Notes: a model not told the origin generated them from the sequence alone. A DNA stretch of 64,000 bases from Ecdyonurus torrentis (GCA_949318235.1 OX439132.1:42798331-42862330), one strand, 5' to 3'. Positions 23,804 through 34,720 are shown, counted from the first letter of the stretch. Translations and numbers: made by a program.

Positions 23804-24674
23804 GTAAGTGATTTACTACATATATCAATTAATTAAACATCAAATAAAACTAACTGCTTTATATTGATAAGCATGGAGTAAAATTCAAAATATTTTGCCA
23901 TTTATGTGCTGTGTATATTACACTAAGTTAGGAAAGTTTATACAGCGTATATATATTGCGTTTAAATAGAATTCGGAATGCCTTTATTGTTATTATTTCT
24001 TTCCTTTTTAATCTGAGGCCGTGGTTTGCACTGACAGTACTATAAGTTCACGCTCTCGTGTTCTCGTCACGTTGATGTCGATGCGTATTTAAATAATGTT
24101 GTTCATAAACTTTGTTTTCTTGCATTAAATAATGTGCATGCCATTGAAAAACCAATGCTGATCGACATTGTAGCAACAGAAAACAGAATTTATGAACAGC
24201 ACTAGTGTATCACTGCTACATTTGTAAGAGAGAGCGGGAGAGAGACAGAGAAAGAAGAATGTATATTCACCTTTAACTAAAAAAAACTGTATTTAATATT
24301 AAGACACTCGCAAAGTGGCCTACGTTACTTCGTGGTGTTTTTTTTAAAAAAATTTTAAAGAAAAATTTAAACCAAGCATACGGAAAACGGTTACTGAATA
24401 GTAATAATACTCTTTTTTTAATATCTAGAATAAGTATGTTAAATACAAAAAGTTTATAAGATGTACGCAGATAACTGTTTACCACTGAAAAAATAAAGTT
24501 TATACTAACAAGTTACTGTTTAAATTTTTTAACCAAGTAAATGGGCTGTAACGAAAAGTTACATATCCGTAACTGAATAAAATCGTATATTGTTATTTTC
24601 CATGCAAATTAAAGTTTTATAAGCCTATTAAAGTGAAAAAATTAATGTTATTATTTTTTATATCTGATTCTCAG

Positions 24675-24951
24675 ATAAAAAAATCATGCAGCAACGACCG
24701 ACGCTTGTTCACACTTGCCTGCCAGCAAGTGTCCCATGTCAAAGGACCCCTGGCACTCGCAGTGCTGGGACCAATGGTGCCTCTGATAGACCACGCTGAG
24801 CTGCATGCGGAGTGCAGCAAATTGAGCGCCTGTCCGCCATGTTGTTGTTCGGTCTGCATACTAATCGGAGGTCTTGAGGAGGATTTTCTTTTACTTATCA
24901 TCAGATATCAGTCAGAATTTGAGGAGGAATTTGGCGGCCAGCTTGCATCAG
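24675..24951 (+). pseudogene. PPP4R4: exon A, copy 5 (PPP4R4-like)
   Basis: Both splice sites are intact. The first half is open (FTLACQQVSHVKGPLALAVL) and the frame continues to the donor end, but it leaves the HEAT-like frame. The usual CTGTGAGTTATC is altered to CTTTTACTTATC. Confidence 0.55.
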
Positions 24952-25530
24952 GTTAGTAAAACTAAATATGTATATATATATATATATATATATATGAACT
25001 AAGGGTTGTCTTATAGCACTAATAAGAAAGTAAAGTATATGATACTAAAAATAATGCTATGTTTAAAATACACGCAAAGATCTTCCTGTGCATTGCTGAA
25101 AAAAAAAAAAAGAAAAAAAAAAACAGAGCATGAAAGAAACCATAAATATAAGTGTTTTGCTTCTCAAAATTTTTAATTTTGTTAGATACATGTACATTTG
25201 GTAGATACATGATATATGGGCGTCATGGCCAATTTTCCTAATTTAGCTCGCAGCAGGGTTTGTATATATTTTTATCCTTAATAACATACTGCGCACAGGA
25301 TAGCATAAGTAATGACAAAACAATAATTTTTATGGAAGAGTTCAAAAATAAAGGATAACTGTTTTGTGTGTGTGTGTGTGTGTCAAATAAGCCAAGCGTA
25401 AACTTTTAGAACATTAAGCATATTTAAATTAAAATACTTCAAATTATTGATATCCTACAGAGTATGCAACAAATATTTCAGGTATGCGTAACTGGATGCA
25501 TACTTTCATATTTTGTAGGCGCTATAATAT

Positions 25531-25680
25531 GGTAAAAATATATATAACGAAATTTTTTGTCCCTTTGGCTGACTTGGTTATAAATTTGTACAACGTAAAC
25601 CCAAACATATGTAATTTATGTAATGTTTTTTTTTTTTTTTTTTTTTTTTGCAATAAAGCCTATTTTGAATTAAATTGAAT
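25531..25680 (+). mobile_element. ~150-bp retroelement 3' tail inserted in the A-B intron of copy 5
   Basis: Units 2 and 3 read GCGCTTTAATAATAACGTTTGC here without interruption. Copy 5 has extra DNA ending in a T run of about 24 bases, then GCAATAAAGCCTATTTTGAA and TTAAATTGAA. The AATAAA signal and short simple tail suit a 5'-truncated non-LTR retrotransposon 3' end. Confidence 0.5.
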
Positions 25681-25705
25681 AACGTTTGCTCTCTTATTGT
25701 TCCAG

Positions 25706-25775
25706 TGCGTCAATCGTCTATTGTGTACAAAGTCATGCTGAAGTGGAGGCAGCACGGACCAGCTATCTATCACAG
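25706..25775 (+). pseudogene. exon B, copy 5 (frame open)
   Basis: Acceptor TTGTTCCAG, donor CACAG then GTAAC. Unlike units 1-3, one frame is open throughout (VRQSSIVYKVMLKWRQHG). The inverted copy at 43374-43443 keeps the same frame, so this is probably the original reading frame. Confidence 0.55.
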
Positions 25776-25834
25776 GTAACTATACAGCATAATATATTAC
25801 ATCTTTTTTTCCTTTTTTTTTCGCCGAACATTTT

Positions 25835-26098
25835 TTGCATCTTTCATTAGCTCGTTTCGTAAACTATACCCAAATATTGAGCCAGCTTGTAAATTGTTCT
25901 TTTTTAAAAACATCTGATCATGACGTGCTTACCTGTTTACTACGTTTATATGTATGGTCGATCATTGTTATTTCTTCGTTTAGAACTTTAAACCTCATAA
26001 AAATGAACGAAACTTCACATAAAAAAGTTCCATGTTCAATATGTATAGCTGTTTTCTTGCAACAAAAAAAGCACTTTCATTTCAATAACCATAGTTGA
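25835..26098 (+). other. conserved open segment downstream of exon B, copy 5 (87 codons)
   Basis: Diverged version of 14524-14883. After VPCSIC the sequence departs from the other units. Confidence 0.2.
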
Positions 26099-26754
26099 TT
26101 ATCATTTTAGTACCAGAAAACAAGGGTTACAAAAAGCATTTATAGTGTAAAAGCACTTTATACTGGACTTTTTATTTTCAGTACAGTCAACCGGGGTCAA
26201 ATTGAAAGGCCGGGGCGAAATTGAAAGGTAGCAAAGTGAACATTTAAAGTTGTATTTTAAAATTTCTTGGCGGTTTTCGTGACAAAAAATTATATTAATA
26301 GATGATGTAGGTATTCATCTTTCGTTTTAATTTATTTTTAGACACAATAGCATGTGTTTTTGGTGAGAAATAATTTTTTTAGAGAATAAAGAAATTTTGT
26401 GCAAAAAATGAAGCTCCAGAAATAAGGACTCCACAGGGTAAGTAAAACTATTTTCAATATTCTTACAGTATGTAACTTGCCACAAATGTTCTTGTGAACA
26501 CTCACACCAATTTTTTTGTTAATGGGTTCATTAGTTAAAATTTTAGGAGTGTTAAGTTCCTCCGGGGTCAAATTGAAAGGCTCTCCGGGGTCAAATTGAA
26601 AGGTTGTATTGTTAACATACAGATTGCCGTTTTCTCGAAAATCTTAAAATATTCATTTTTATTTTACAAAATCTGTTAAATAATTTATTTAAGATACTTG
26701 ATATTGATATGAGATATTGATTTGCATATATTTCAGGTCCATGTGGTATACAAA

Positions 26755-27045
26755 ATGCCCCGGCAACGTAAGAAAGAACCAGGCAAGCGATCCTATAAAA
26801 ACTACACTGAACTATTTCTCAACCAGGCAAAGGAAAATGTACAGTCTGGTCAATTATCTCTTGCTAATGCATCCAAATTGTACAGAATACCTTTAGGGAT
26901 ATTGCACAATAAGTTAACTGGCAAGCACACCAAGAAGAACGGAGGACAGACTGCTCTCACGGAGACGGAGGAAACTGTCTTACTTGACTGTATCCTCATT
27001 GCTTCGGATTGGGGATACCCATTGAATTTACTTGACTTTAGAATG
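26755..27045 (+). pseudogene. Tigger transposase N-terminus (psq/CENP-B-like helix-turn-helix)
   Basis: Starts MPRQRKKEPGKRSYKNY. At residues ~35-50 it has LANASKLYRIPLGILHNKL, the pipsqueak-type HTH pattern (A-x-x-Y-x-I-P-x-x-T/I-L) of pogo/Tigger transposases. Then GGQTALTETEE and SDWGYPLNLLDFRM match the family's conserved approach to the CENP-B-type second HTH. An AG acceptor (ATTTCAG, 26730-26736) lies just upstream. After DFRM the frame runs into SINE-like DNA and stops at 27084. The DDE/D catalytic domain is absent, so no active enzyme is made. Confidence 0.85.
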
Positions 27046-27054
27046 CATACCGAG

Positions 27055-27540
27055 TTGGTATGGCCAAGTGTTGAAGGTAGCTGACTTGTAACTCTGTACT
27101 CCTCACCGAGTATAGGTTCGAGCCACTGCTGGGTCCGTACTTGAAGTGTGAGAGCACAATGCATTGCACGATGCATGTTTACATGCATTCCATGACAACG
27201 CACAGCATTCGGGAGGTGCATGATTGATGTGATTGCACCGACCAGCCTGCCTAGATGTTTCCACGGTTTCTCTAGGCTGTCATGGCGAATGCGGGGCTTT
27301 GTACTTAGGCCGTGGCTGGCCCGTGTGTGCTTTTCCATTAATTTGGAAAGTCCTTACTTGTCGATAAGACAATGTCTTGACTGGGACTGGGATTGGTGTG
27401 GCACGATAACACAATATGGCAAGCAAGCAAAAAAAAAAAAAAAGAAAAGAAAAAAAAAAAAAAAAAAAAAAAGAAAGAAAGAAAGAAAGAAAAGAAAAGA
27501 AACAAACAAACAAACAAACAAAAAAGAAAAAAGAACAAAA
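27055..27540 (+). mobile_element. tRNA-derived SINE-like insertion with long A-rich tail
   Basis: Begins with a tRNA-like head (GGTATGGCCAAGTGTTGAAG as an A-box region, GGTTCGAGCC as a B box at 27115-27124) with an anticodon-arm-like CTGACTTGTAAC. A GC-richer body of about 280 bases follows, then an A/G tail with GAAA and AAAC repeats (27429-27541). It replaces the middle of the transposase gene. No clean target duplication was found, so it might be a transduced or rearranged copy. The Lys-rich and Phe-rich open frames here are tail artefacts. Confidence 0.6.
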
Positions 27541-27661
27541 AAATGAACACAGGCGACAAGATCAAAGCCAATATCCTCAGTGCATTGCATTTAGAGCTAC
27601 AGGAGATTGTACCATACAACTTAAGTGAGCTACTGGAGCATCTCCCTGGTCAACAAGATGA

Positions 27662-28208
27662 TCCTAACAATTTCAATCAGAGACCAATCAAGCTCTCATC
27701 AGTTTCTGCAAGGAGCAAAGAGGTTTTGGCAAGCCACCACCCCAGAAGAAGCGCAGGAGTCGCCTGAACATTGTGCCTGGCAAGAGTGTGGCTGCCACAC
27801 AGGATCCTGAGAGTGAGAGCAGCAATGGGGTCACAGGTATGATATAACTTGCTCTTTTATGTATGTACTGGAATTAATGTTTCAACTTGTATAGGTGTCA
27901 GCAGCTCCGACAGCAGTAACTCTGAGGGAGGTGATGATGATGACAACGATGATGATGAGGGAGCAGGAGAAGAGGAGGAAGAAGCTGCTGACATCCCACC
28001 AATTAGACTGATCCCCCCTGGTAGCTACCTCTTGGCCCGCTTCCAAGGTGGAAGTGGCCGACACCCAGTTTGGTTCCGTTACGTGTGTGTGGTAGAAACT
28101 GGAACCTCTGATGGTCTCCAAGTCATGGGATTTCAATCCCTTAATGGAAGCAAGACTGTTTTTGAACCTAAAGCAAGGGATATATCAGTCATAAGTCATA
28201 ACCCATAG
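27662..28208 (+). pseudogene. Tigger transposase C-terminus (two exon-like pieces)
   Basis: The first piece is open through TNQALISFCKEQRGFG and a basic KKRRSR motif. It ends at VTG with a donor (CACAG then GTATGA, 27837). A 57-bp intron follows (acceptor TGTATAG at 27894). The second piece starts GVSSSDSSNSEGG, has an acidic run (about 25 Asp/Glu) and ends with SYLLARFQGGSGRHPVWFRY and further residues to a stop at 28208. Basic and acidic tails with a terminal KF/RF-type domain are seen in pogo/Tigger-like transposases. Being separated from the N-terminus by the lost catalytic core, it is a remnant. Confidence 0.65.
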
Positions 28209-29189
28209 TGACATTGTGGCTGTTTTACCTCACCCTACCCTTGTGAAAACAAAAAGTAGATTGCACTACCAATTCTAGAAGACAATATTAAGGAATTGTA
28301 AATATATGAATGCCTCCTATTATTATTTTTTAAATATTATATTACAATTTAAAGGCATAGGCCACATGAAAACATGCATTTACATCACAAAAAACTTGAT
28401 GGGGCTCGCATAAATAAGGTAGTTGGTCTCAAAACCCCCAACTGTAGCACCGTAGCAGTAATCAGAAAATTTTGATTTATGCAACCCGCACAACATTTTG
28501 ATACCAGTTTTTGCCTGTTTATGATGTCATATTCAGGAATGTTGCATAATTTAAATTTTTTTGAAGCTTTTTTTGTGAGGCCACATTTACATTCTGGTAA
28601 AAATTATCATCAGCTTTGTAGATCCCATTTTGTGTTTAGCATGTTGTTTCATGTTTGCTATGCCTTTAAGGTATACAGTATTGTAAGTATGTGTCATTAT
28701 TAAATCTGAAATTATTTTATATGTTTGACATGAGACATACATTTTGTTCATTTTGTAATGAATTTTATTGATTTAAATGTTATCATCATGTAAATTTGGA
28801 AATTTAATAAATATAGATTTGAATAATAATAAAAAACTTTTTCTGGGGGGATTAGGGGTGGAAGGGGGGGTGGGATAGGTGGTATGGGTGGGGGGAGGGA
28901 GGGAAGACACATTACTTAAAAACAGTTTTAGCTTATAATATAAAAGTTTTAAAGTTGAAATGTACAATTAGGTGGCTACAACTATTTGTACCGTGAAACC
29001 TTTCAATTTGACCCCGTTGCCGGGGCGAAATTGAAAGGTCTGTTTTTATTTTTTTTTAATTAGGGAGTTTGGCCTAAATTTCAAATTTCAGCTTTTTTAT
29101 GTAGTACTAACAGACCTTTGTCCTAATATATTTTTTTTGTTTCTGTCAAAAAATTATTTTTAAAGTTATAACACAAAATGTGTCTAAAA
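28209..29189. other. 3' non-coding part of the Tigger element
   Basis: AT-rich, with a G-rich block at 28846-28905 and an internal inverted pair of terminal-repeat cores at 28998-29038. No coding region. Confidence 0.6.
28846..28905 (+). other. G-run cluster with quadruplex potential
   Basis: Seven to eight runs of three or more G within 60 bases (GGGGGG, GGGG, a run of eight, GGG, GGG, GGGGGG, GGG, GGG), in an otherwise AT-rich window. It fits the standard four-run quadruplex rule several times over. A role in the transposon is unknown. Confidence 0.7.
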
Positions 29190-29251
29190 CCTTTCAATTT
29201 GACCCCGGTTGACTGTATGATAATTTCAAATTTTTATTATTTTTGTTTCAG

Positions 29252-29320
29252 ATGTCAGCTAGCTACGGTACTTGGTGTTTACACCTTTACAAAACGTGGT
29301 CCTGTTGAAGAAGAGCTAAG
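29252..29320 (+). pseudogene. exon-like block Y2, truncated left-arm copy
   Basis: Acceptor TTGTTTCAG then ATGTCAGCTAGCTACGGTAC. It reads TFTKRGPVEEEL in the frame shared with 40039-40177 ([11 protein letters not shown]). It breaks off at GAAGAAGAG, where it joins DNA that lies about 1 kb further on in the right arm. Confidence 0.5.
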
Positions 29321-29473
29321 CTTACCTTATAAAAGATGTACAAAATACTATAATATTATATATCTTTTGTTATGATTATGTTGCTTCCAAAACTAAAACA
29401 AGTTAACATTTAAAATATAACATTTAATTCTACTAAATATACCTAGGTATATTAAATTTTTATTTATTTATGT

Positions 29474-29834
<361 letters not shown>

Positions 29835-29839
29835 ACTGA

Positions 29840-30560
29840 GGTAGGTAGATAGTTAAATAATAAAATTTTACTATAACGATATTTATTTGGTAGAAATAAA
29901 ATGTTTACTTTAAGTGTTAAGTTGCTTTGATTAATATATTAAATGCAAAACTATTTTTGCATTTACATGCTTTGTAGTTCAATAGCATAATTTCACTAAA
30001 TTTTAATTAAATTTACGATTTGAATAATAACTTAATAGCTTTAAAATTAAAAAATAATAATTATGTATGCATTGCAAGATTGTAAAATACAATAACATGA
30101 TTTTGTGTCTTGATAAAATATAACTTGTGCCATTTGTGCCTAACTTATTATTATTATATCAACGACCATTTATATTTTATGTCGTAAACTCTCAGTTTTG
30201 TGTACGTAGTTGAAATCTGTGATTTTCTCTATTTTGTTGAATGTTCAGTTAGGTCAGCAGCAGACTTCAATATAAACATGCTAGTGTTAAAGTTTACTTT
30301 TTTTTGTAAAAATTCAATTGTGTGAAATGTTCATTTTTTGGGAACCCTTAATTTGTGCAATTTCAAAAACTAGAGAGTTTAATGTATTTAAATGTATAAA
30401 TAAAATAAAAAGTTAAATTAGTTTTGCTATTATAAGCTTTGTTTTTGTTTTGTTTTTATCATTTACCCATTCATACAGCTATTAAAAAAAGCATTATATT
30501 AATTAAATAAAAAATATACCATGACAAAAAAAAATGGTACAAAATACAAATAAAAAAAAC
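29840..30560. other. AT-rich palindrome-arm segment
   Basis: Matches 37950-38700 inversely. Part of it (about 30180-30365) also has a direct diverged copy at about 40630-40800 (CAGCAGACTT...). No coding signal. Confidence 0.5.
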
Positions 30561-30597
30561 TAACAGCTAAATTTCTTCCTCTAATTCAGACCTAGGC

Positions 30598-31072
30598 CAC
30601 CTATAGTTTATATCTATGCTTAAAAAGTTGCATAACTTCAAGGGGCAAATCTAAGTTTGAAAAATAAGTCTTATACCTCCTAGAACTTGATGTTCTCCGA
30701 GTATTAATTTTCTTGACTATGCCAACTTCCGTGGCCTCAGATAAAATTACACAGCTACCTTCTTTTGTATTATGTGCTCCGATTACAATATTTTGCGTTT
30801 TTAGCTGATTTTTAGCTTGCAAAATGAACCAATTTCCAAAAAAATGATATTACGATGAAAGACTAGTGCAGGAGGTATTTCCCTATCTACTTCAAATCCA
30901 GGCAACCTATGATATAGTTATGTTTAAGAAGTTGCCTAAATTCAAGGGGCTAAATATGCTATACCTGCTACTGTGTTATTTTCTCCTAATAACAAAAACC
31001 TGGTTTAGACACCACAGAGTGCATCAAGCAGGGATCAGTTTCAGTTTTTTTTATTATGTTTTTTTTTTATAA
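30598..31072 (+). pseudogene. coding-like block Z, left-arm copy
   Basis: Two related halves each carry a TTAAGAAGTTGC-CTTCAAGGGGC-type core (near 30625 and 30930), so the block is an internal tandem duplicate. The second half is open as VFPYLLQIQATYDIVMFKKL followed by LYLLLCYFLLITKT, a hydrophobic run that could be a membrane segment. Homologous blocks are at 35490-36000 (same strand), 37380-37905 (inverted) and a fragment at 32881-33010. I do not recognise the family. Splice sites are unclear and frames differ between copies. Confidence 0.4.
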
Positions 31073-31170
31073 TTATAAATTATTTTCTTGTAATAATAAA
31101 ATTTAAAAAAAAGTTTCAATTATAACCTTTAAACAATTTCCACAATTAATAATAATATAATCTTAAAACT

Positions 31171-31246
31171 TTACTTTGACTCGAACCCACACACTTCCAG
31201 GTTAAGAGGTTACAAGTCAGCGGCGTTATCCATTAGGACACAAGCG
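31171..31246 (-). mobile_element. tRNA-like element a (degenerate, UGU anticodon position)
   Basis: The minus strand reads GTGTCCTAATGGATAACG (A-box-like), CTGACTTGTAACC (anticodon arm with TGT) and GTGGGTTCGAGTC (B box). Acceptor stem ends do not pair, so it is a tRNA-derived SINE head or a tRNA pseudogene rather than a functional tRNA-Thr. The inverse copy is at 37096-37172. Confidence 0.6.
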
Positions 31247-31329
31247 CATTAGGAAGAAAGTGAAAGTAAAACTTCTTGTAGAGTTGCGGTATTTAAATTC
31301 ATTTCATAAAAAGTATAGTGAGCTTTATA

Positions 31330-31392
31330 AGACTTGAACCCACGATCTCAAACTCAAGTGTGTGACCTGAACCATTCGGTCACCACAGCGTG
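31330..31392 (-). mobile_element. tRNA-like element b (degenerate)
   Basis: The minus strand reads GGTGACCGAATGGTTCAGGT, then CACTTGAGTTTGAGATC and GTGGGTTCAAGTC, an A box and B box in tRNA-Ser/Leu-like spacing. No full acceptor stem. It lies about 85 bases from element a; the inverse copy is at 36954-37018. Confidence 0.55.
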
Positions 31393-31695
31393 TTAATATT
31401 AGTTGAAGTTAAACTTTTATTTGAGTTGTAGCTTAAAATTTTATATTTTGCCGCCTGTATAGATAGGCAACTGCTCGTGCATACATGTATCGCGGGTGTA
31501 CAACACATGCAGGATACGTAAATTTCACACCACGTTAAAACGTCAGATAAAGGTTGAAATTAAAAACTGACCTCAGATTCAAACTCTAATGACCCAAATT
31601 AGTAAGAAAACATGTCTAACTCAATTAGATCAAAATTTTACATAAGTAGATTTATGCTAATTCCTCTGAAACAAAAGGGTATATTGAAGATTTGA

Positions 31696-31895
31696 GGGCA
31701 GTTCTGTAATTAGCAGTTGAAGGGCTTTCTACCGATGTATATGTTATTGGGCTTCTTGACAAAAAAGTTTTCAGCTTGAAAAACAAAGAAGTGGTTACTC
31801 TTGCTTGTTTTTGTGACCTTGACAATTTGGAACGCGAATTGTTATAATTTGCACCTTGTTGGAAAGCCCTTGATGTGCTGATTACAGAACTGCCC
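31696..31895. mobile_element. 200-bp MITE with GGGCAGTTCTGTAAT termini
   Basis: The terminal inverted repeats pair GGGCAGTTCTGTAATTAGCA with its counterpart at the right end, with further pairing around AAGGGCTTTC. No obvious target duplication. It lies in the palindrome spacer and has no copy in the right arm. Confidence 0.7.
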
Positions 31896-32564
31896 CGTAA
31901 GTTTACAAATTTTAACTGTGAAGAGAGAAAATTGCAAATTTATGTTGCAAAAATTTGACTTAGAAATTTTGCAATTTTTTCCGCAAAATTTTATACGAAA
32001 TTATTGTAATAGGCAAAATAAACATATTTATAATAATAAAATTAAAAATATATGATTTTATTGCTCCTTAAATAAAAAAAATTAATTACGGATTTGCAAG
32101 CATTGAAATTACCTAAAGATAACTTGATTTTGAATAATTAAGGCTATTGTGAAGGATAATTCCAATTAAACCTCCCGTATTTATAACTTTACGTGGTTAG
32201 TAGACACTTGATAATTTATTTATTTATCCAATTAACGGTATAGTAGCACAATAGGAAAGGGTAAATTACCAAATTGTTGCAAAGATTATCTTATAAACAT
32301 CCTAAATATCAAAATAAAACGTTATATTTTGCAATTATGTAATAAAATATTATATTTTATCGTACTTCACATTGTAGCCACTTTTTCACACAATAAAAAT
32401 ATTTTTACTGTTTATTACGGCCTATCTATTTAGCTTTACATGACACAGAAGAGAAAATCAGTGGGAAGAAGTGACACAGTTAAAACAAATAGACTTGTTT
32501 GCCTAGATTTCCATTTCTAATTTAAATCTAGAGGCAAGCTGTATTTACTTATTGCTAATTATTC
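31896..32564. other. AT-rich palindrome spacer
   Basis: No coding or repeat signal beyond short A/T runs. Confidence 0.5.
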
Positions 32565-32568
32565 TTAA

Positions 32569-32876
32569 AGGCGTAGAACACGTTGAACAAAAAACATGTC
32601 TAATATCCTAACATACCTAAATATCAACGTTTATTTTGCCAGACACATTAATTTCTAATTTATTTTCCATTTACGAAATGACAGCTGCGGGTTTATGACG
32701 TCACAGCTCACTAGTCCACGCAAGCGGAAACAAGCAAGCTGTGACGTCACAAACCCGCAGGTGTTATTTTGTAAATGTAAAATAAATTAGAAATCAATGA
32801 CTCCGGCAAAATTAACTTTGATATTTAGGTATGTTAGGATATTAGGCAAGTTTTTTGTTCCAGTTGTTCTACGCCT
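32569..32876. mobile_element. 308-bp palindromic MITE, copy 1, TTAA flanks
   Basis: Nearly the whole element folds back on itself. Ends are AGGCGTAGAACA and its complement; the centre is GCGGGTTTATGACGTCACAG pairing with CTGTGACGTCACAAACCCGC. TTAA lies on both sides (32565-32568, 32877-32880), which suggests piggyBac-like targeting, although TTAA could also be part of the termini. Related copies: 33657-33904 and 47691-47993. Confidence 0.85.
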
Positions 32877-32880
32877 TTAA

Positions 32881-33020
32881 TTAAGAAGTTGTATAATTTC
32901 AAAGCGCTAAAGCAAGCTATACCTGCTGCTACCTTATGTTCTCATATGGTAACAACAGAATGTGTCAAGCAGGGATCTACAGGTAAAAATAATTAACAAC
33001 ACCAGTCATATGCTTACAGC
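32881..33020 (+). pseudogene. fragment of coding-like block Z next to the MITE
   Basis: TTAAGAAGTTGTATAATTTC, then CTATACCTGCTGCTACC and GTGTCAAGCAGGGATCTA, match block Z (30930-31035 and 35780-35885), heavily diverged. Confidence 0.4.
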
Positions 33021-33652
33021 AAGTTTTGTTTTATTAAATTACAAAATATAGTTTATTTATATATTTAAAGAAATCATTACAAATATAAACAGAAGTGCAT
33101 GTTCAATTTTTTTTATGATTCCAAACATTTTTCATGAATAACAATAAAAAATAATCTACATTTATTTTTTTATCACAGTTTTAAATATTTAAGGTTCTCT
33201 TCAGTTCGCTTGTATCTCGAAATCTAAAAAGCAAAGTTCCTAATTTTTTGATGCATGCCATCTTAAAGTTAATGGTAACAGCTACCCTTGATAAAAATTT
33301 CAGCACCCGTGACCATCAGATAAGAGAAAAATTAATTCTTGAAATTAACATGGGCTCTTATGGGACTAAAACTTCAAAAAATCGTAATTCAAAATCTAGC
33401 ATGGTGACCCCCCCCCCCCCCCAATTTTTACATTTTTTAAGTTACCTTACCCTAATCTATCACTGTGTTAAATTTCAGATTTTTCCTCCTTTACAACTTT
33501 CTAGTCAAATCCCGCAGTAGCCTATTTCCCGCCTTAGGCTATATTTTTATTATTTTATGAATTAAAAATTGTAAAATAAAAATATAATGACATATATATT
33601 GAAAATATTTACTGTATTATATAAAAAAGTATTATATATCTATTGTTTCTGA
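33021..33652. other. AT-rich spacer with a C run
   Basis: A 15-base C run lies near 33408-33422. The open frame here (33248-33520) runs through it and has no family resemblance. Confidence 0.45.
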
Positions 33653-33656
33653 TAAT

Positions 33657-33904
33657 ATGTCTAATATCCTAACATACCTAAATATCTACGCTGATTTAGC
33701 CAGAGTCATTGATTTCTATTTTATTTAATATTTACAAAATGCAGATGCGGATTTATGACGTCATAGGTCACTAGTCCACGCATGTGGAAACTGGCGAGCT
33801 ATGACGTCTAAAACCTGCATCTGGCATTTCGTGAATAGAAAATAAATTAGAAATCAATGACTGTGGCTACATCAACGTTGCTATATAGGTATGTTAAGAT
33901 ATAT
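33657..33904. mobile_element. palindromic MITE, copy 2 (ends lost)
   Basis: Shares ATGTCTAATATCCTAACATA, the TGACGTCA centre and AATAAATTAGAAATCAATGA with copy 1 but lacks the AGGCGTAGAACA termini. Confidence 0.75.
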
Positions 33905-33952
33905 ATAAACTTTAAATATAAAAATTTATTATATTTTATAATTGATTTACAG

Positions 33953-34193
33953 ATGATTTAAGCGGTGAATATATGCCGACGCTGGTTCATTCACGTTTAT
34001 GCAAATGTCCCTGGATCGAAGCACCACTGGCACCCGCAGGGTCAATGGTTTCTTTGTTAGCCTGCGCGGAGCTGCATGTGCAGTGCAGACGTTTGTGCGT
34101 CTGCCCGCCACGTTGGTGTTTGATCTGCAGACCGAGCCGCAGATTTTGAGGAGGCTGTTCTGTGAGTTGTCGTCAGATAAAGTGAAGGCGTGA
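33953..34193 (+). pseudogene. PPP4R4: diverged exon A relative in the palindrome spacer (PPP4R4-like)
   Basis: The acceptor GATTTACAG starts the block. It aligns along exon A: GCACCACTGGCACCCGCAGG, GAGCTGCATGTGCAGTGCAG, and a part reading LVFDLQTEPQILRRLFCELS. The strong acceptor and the FC-ELSSD ending are kept; the usual donor region is lost after GATAAAGTGAAGGCGTGA. It is the most diverged of the exon A copies and may approach the state of the source gene before amplification. Confidence 0.6.
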
Positions 34194-34622
34194 GGCGCAG
34201 TGAGGCAGCGTATAGAGAGTAAAACTGTCTCTTAATCTGTTCTTTTATATGCAAATACATCATGAGATTAGGTACTGCGGTAGCAACAGTATATAAAACA
34301 TAATAATGATAGAAAACAGCGGTAAATAAATTATCTTCTTCTAAGTTTTTTAGTACCATAATTTCAAATTTGTATTTCACTGACAAAAAAAAATTAAAAA
34401 AAAAAAACGCAATAATTATGCTATCTCATTTTTAGCAGACTATTTTCAATTTCAATACAGCATAATTTTTGCTTTATTGCATGCAGCATAAATTACTTAA
34501 TAAAATCTTTCTGTGTGAGTAAATTAAAAAGTAAATCTATGATGAAAAATAATAAAAATGTTACCTATATAAAATTAAAAACATCAATGATTTTATATAT
34601 CCTATTTATTTTTTTAGGATTT
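34194..34622. other. AT-rich spacer after the diverged exon A
   Basis: No feature supported apart from A runs near 34386-34408. Confidence 0.45.
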
Positions 34623-34720
34623 ATTCATTCATTCATTCATTCATTCATTCATTCATTCATTCATTCATTCATTCATTCATTCATTCATTCATTCATTCAT
34701 TCATTCATTCATTCATTCAT
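34623..34720. repeat. (TTCA)n microsatellite
   Basis: About 24 perfect 4-bp units, followed by five CAAT units (34728-34744). Confidence 0.98.

Larger units (their letters stand above)
23340..26150 (+). repeat. tandem pseudogene unit 5 (partial: F, A, B)
   Basis: Resumes right after the hAT target duplication with DNA that normally follows exon E (CTCTCGAGATGATCTC), then F, A, B and the conserved open segment. Exons C, D and E are absent. The copy is more diverged from units 1-3 than they are from each other. Confidence 0.8.
26184..29215 (+). mobile_element. pogo/Tigger-type DNA transposon (3032 bp, non-autonomous)
   Basis: Perfect 26-bp terminal inverted repeats begin CAGTCAACCGGGGTCAAATT and are flanked by TA on both sides (26182-26183, 29216-29217), as in the Tc1/mariner superfamily. 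The CCGGGG(TC/CG)AAATTGAAAGG core recurs inside, at 26210-26228, 26562-26580, 26585-26603, 28998-29015 (inverted) and 29020-29038. These are likely transposase-binding sites. The transposase gene keeps its N-terminal DNA-binding part and its C-terminal tail, but the catalytic middle is missing. The matching region of the right palindrome arm lacks the element. Confidence 0.92.

Noticed and set aside
26850..27338. 162-codon minus-strand frame
   Set aside because: Antisense to the transposase N-terminus and running into the SINE-like segment; the recognisable HTH protein is on the plus strand.
27280..27620. Lys/Arg-rich and Phe-rich open frames
   Set aside because: Translations of the A/G-rich SINE-like tail and its complement.
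31171..31392. Functional tRNA genes (Thr-UGU and Ser/Leu type)
   Set aside because: A and B boxes are present, but acceptor stems do not pair and spacing is irregular.
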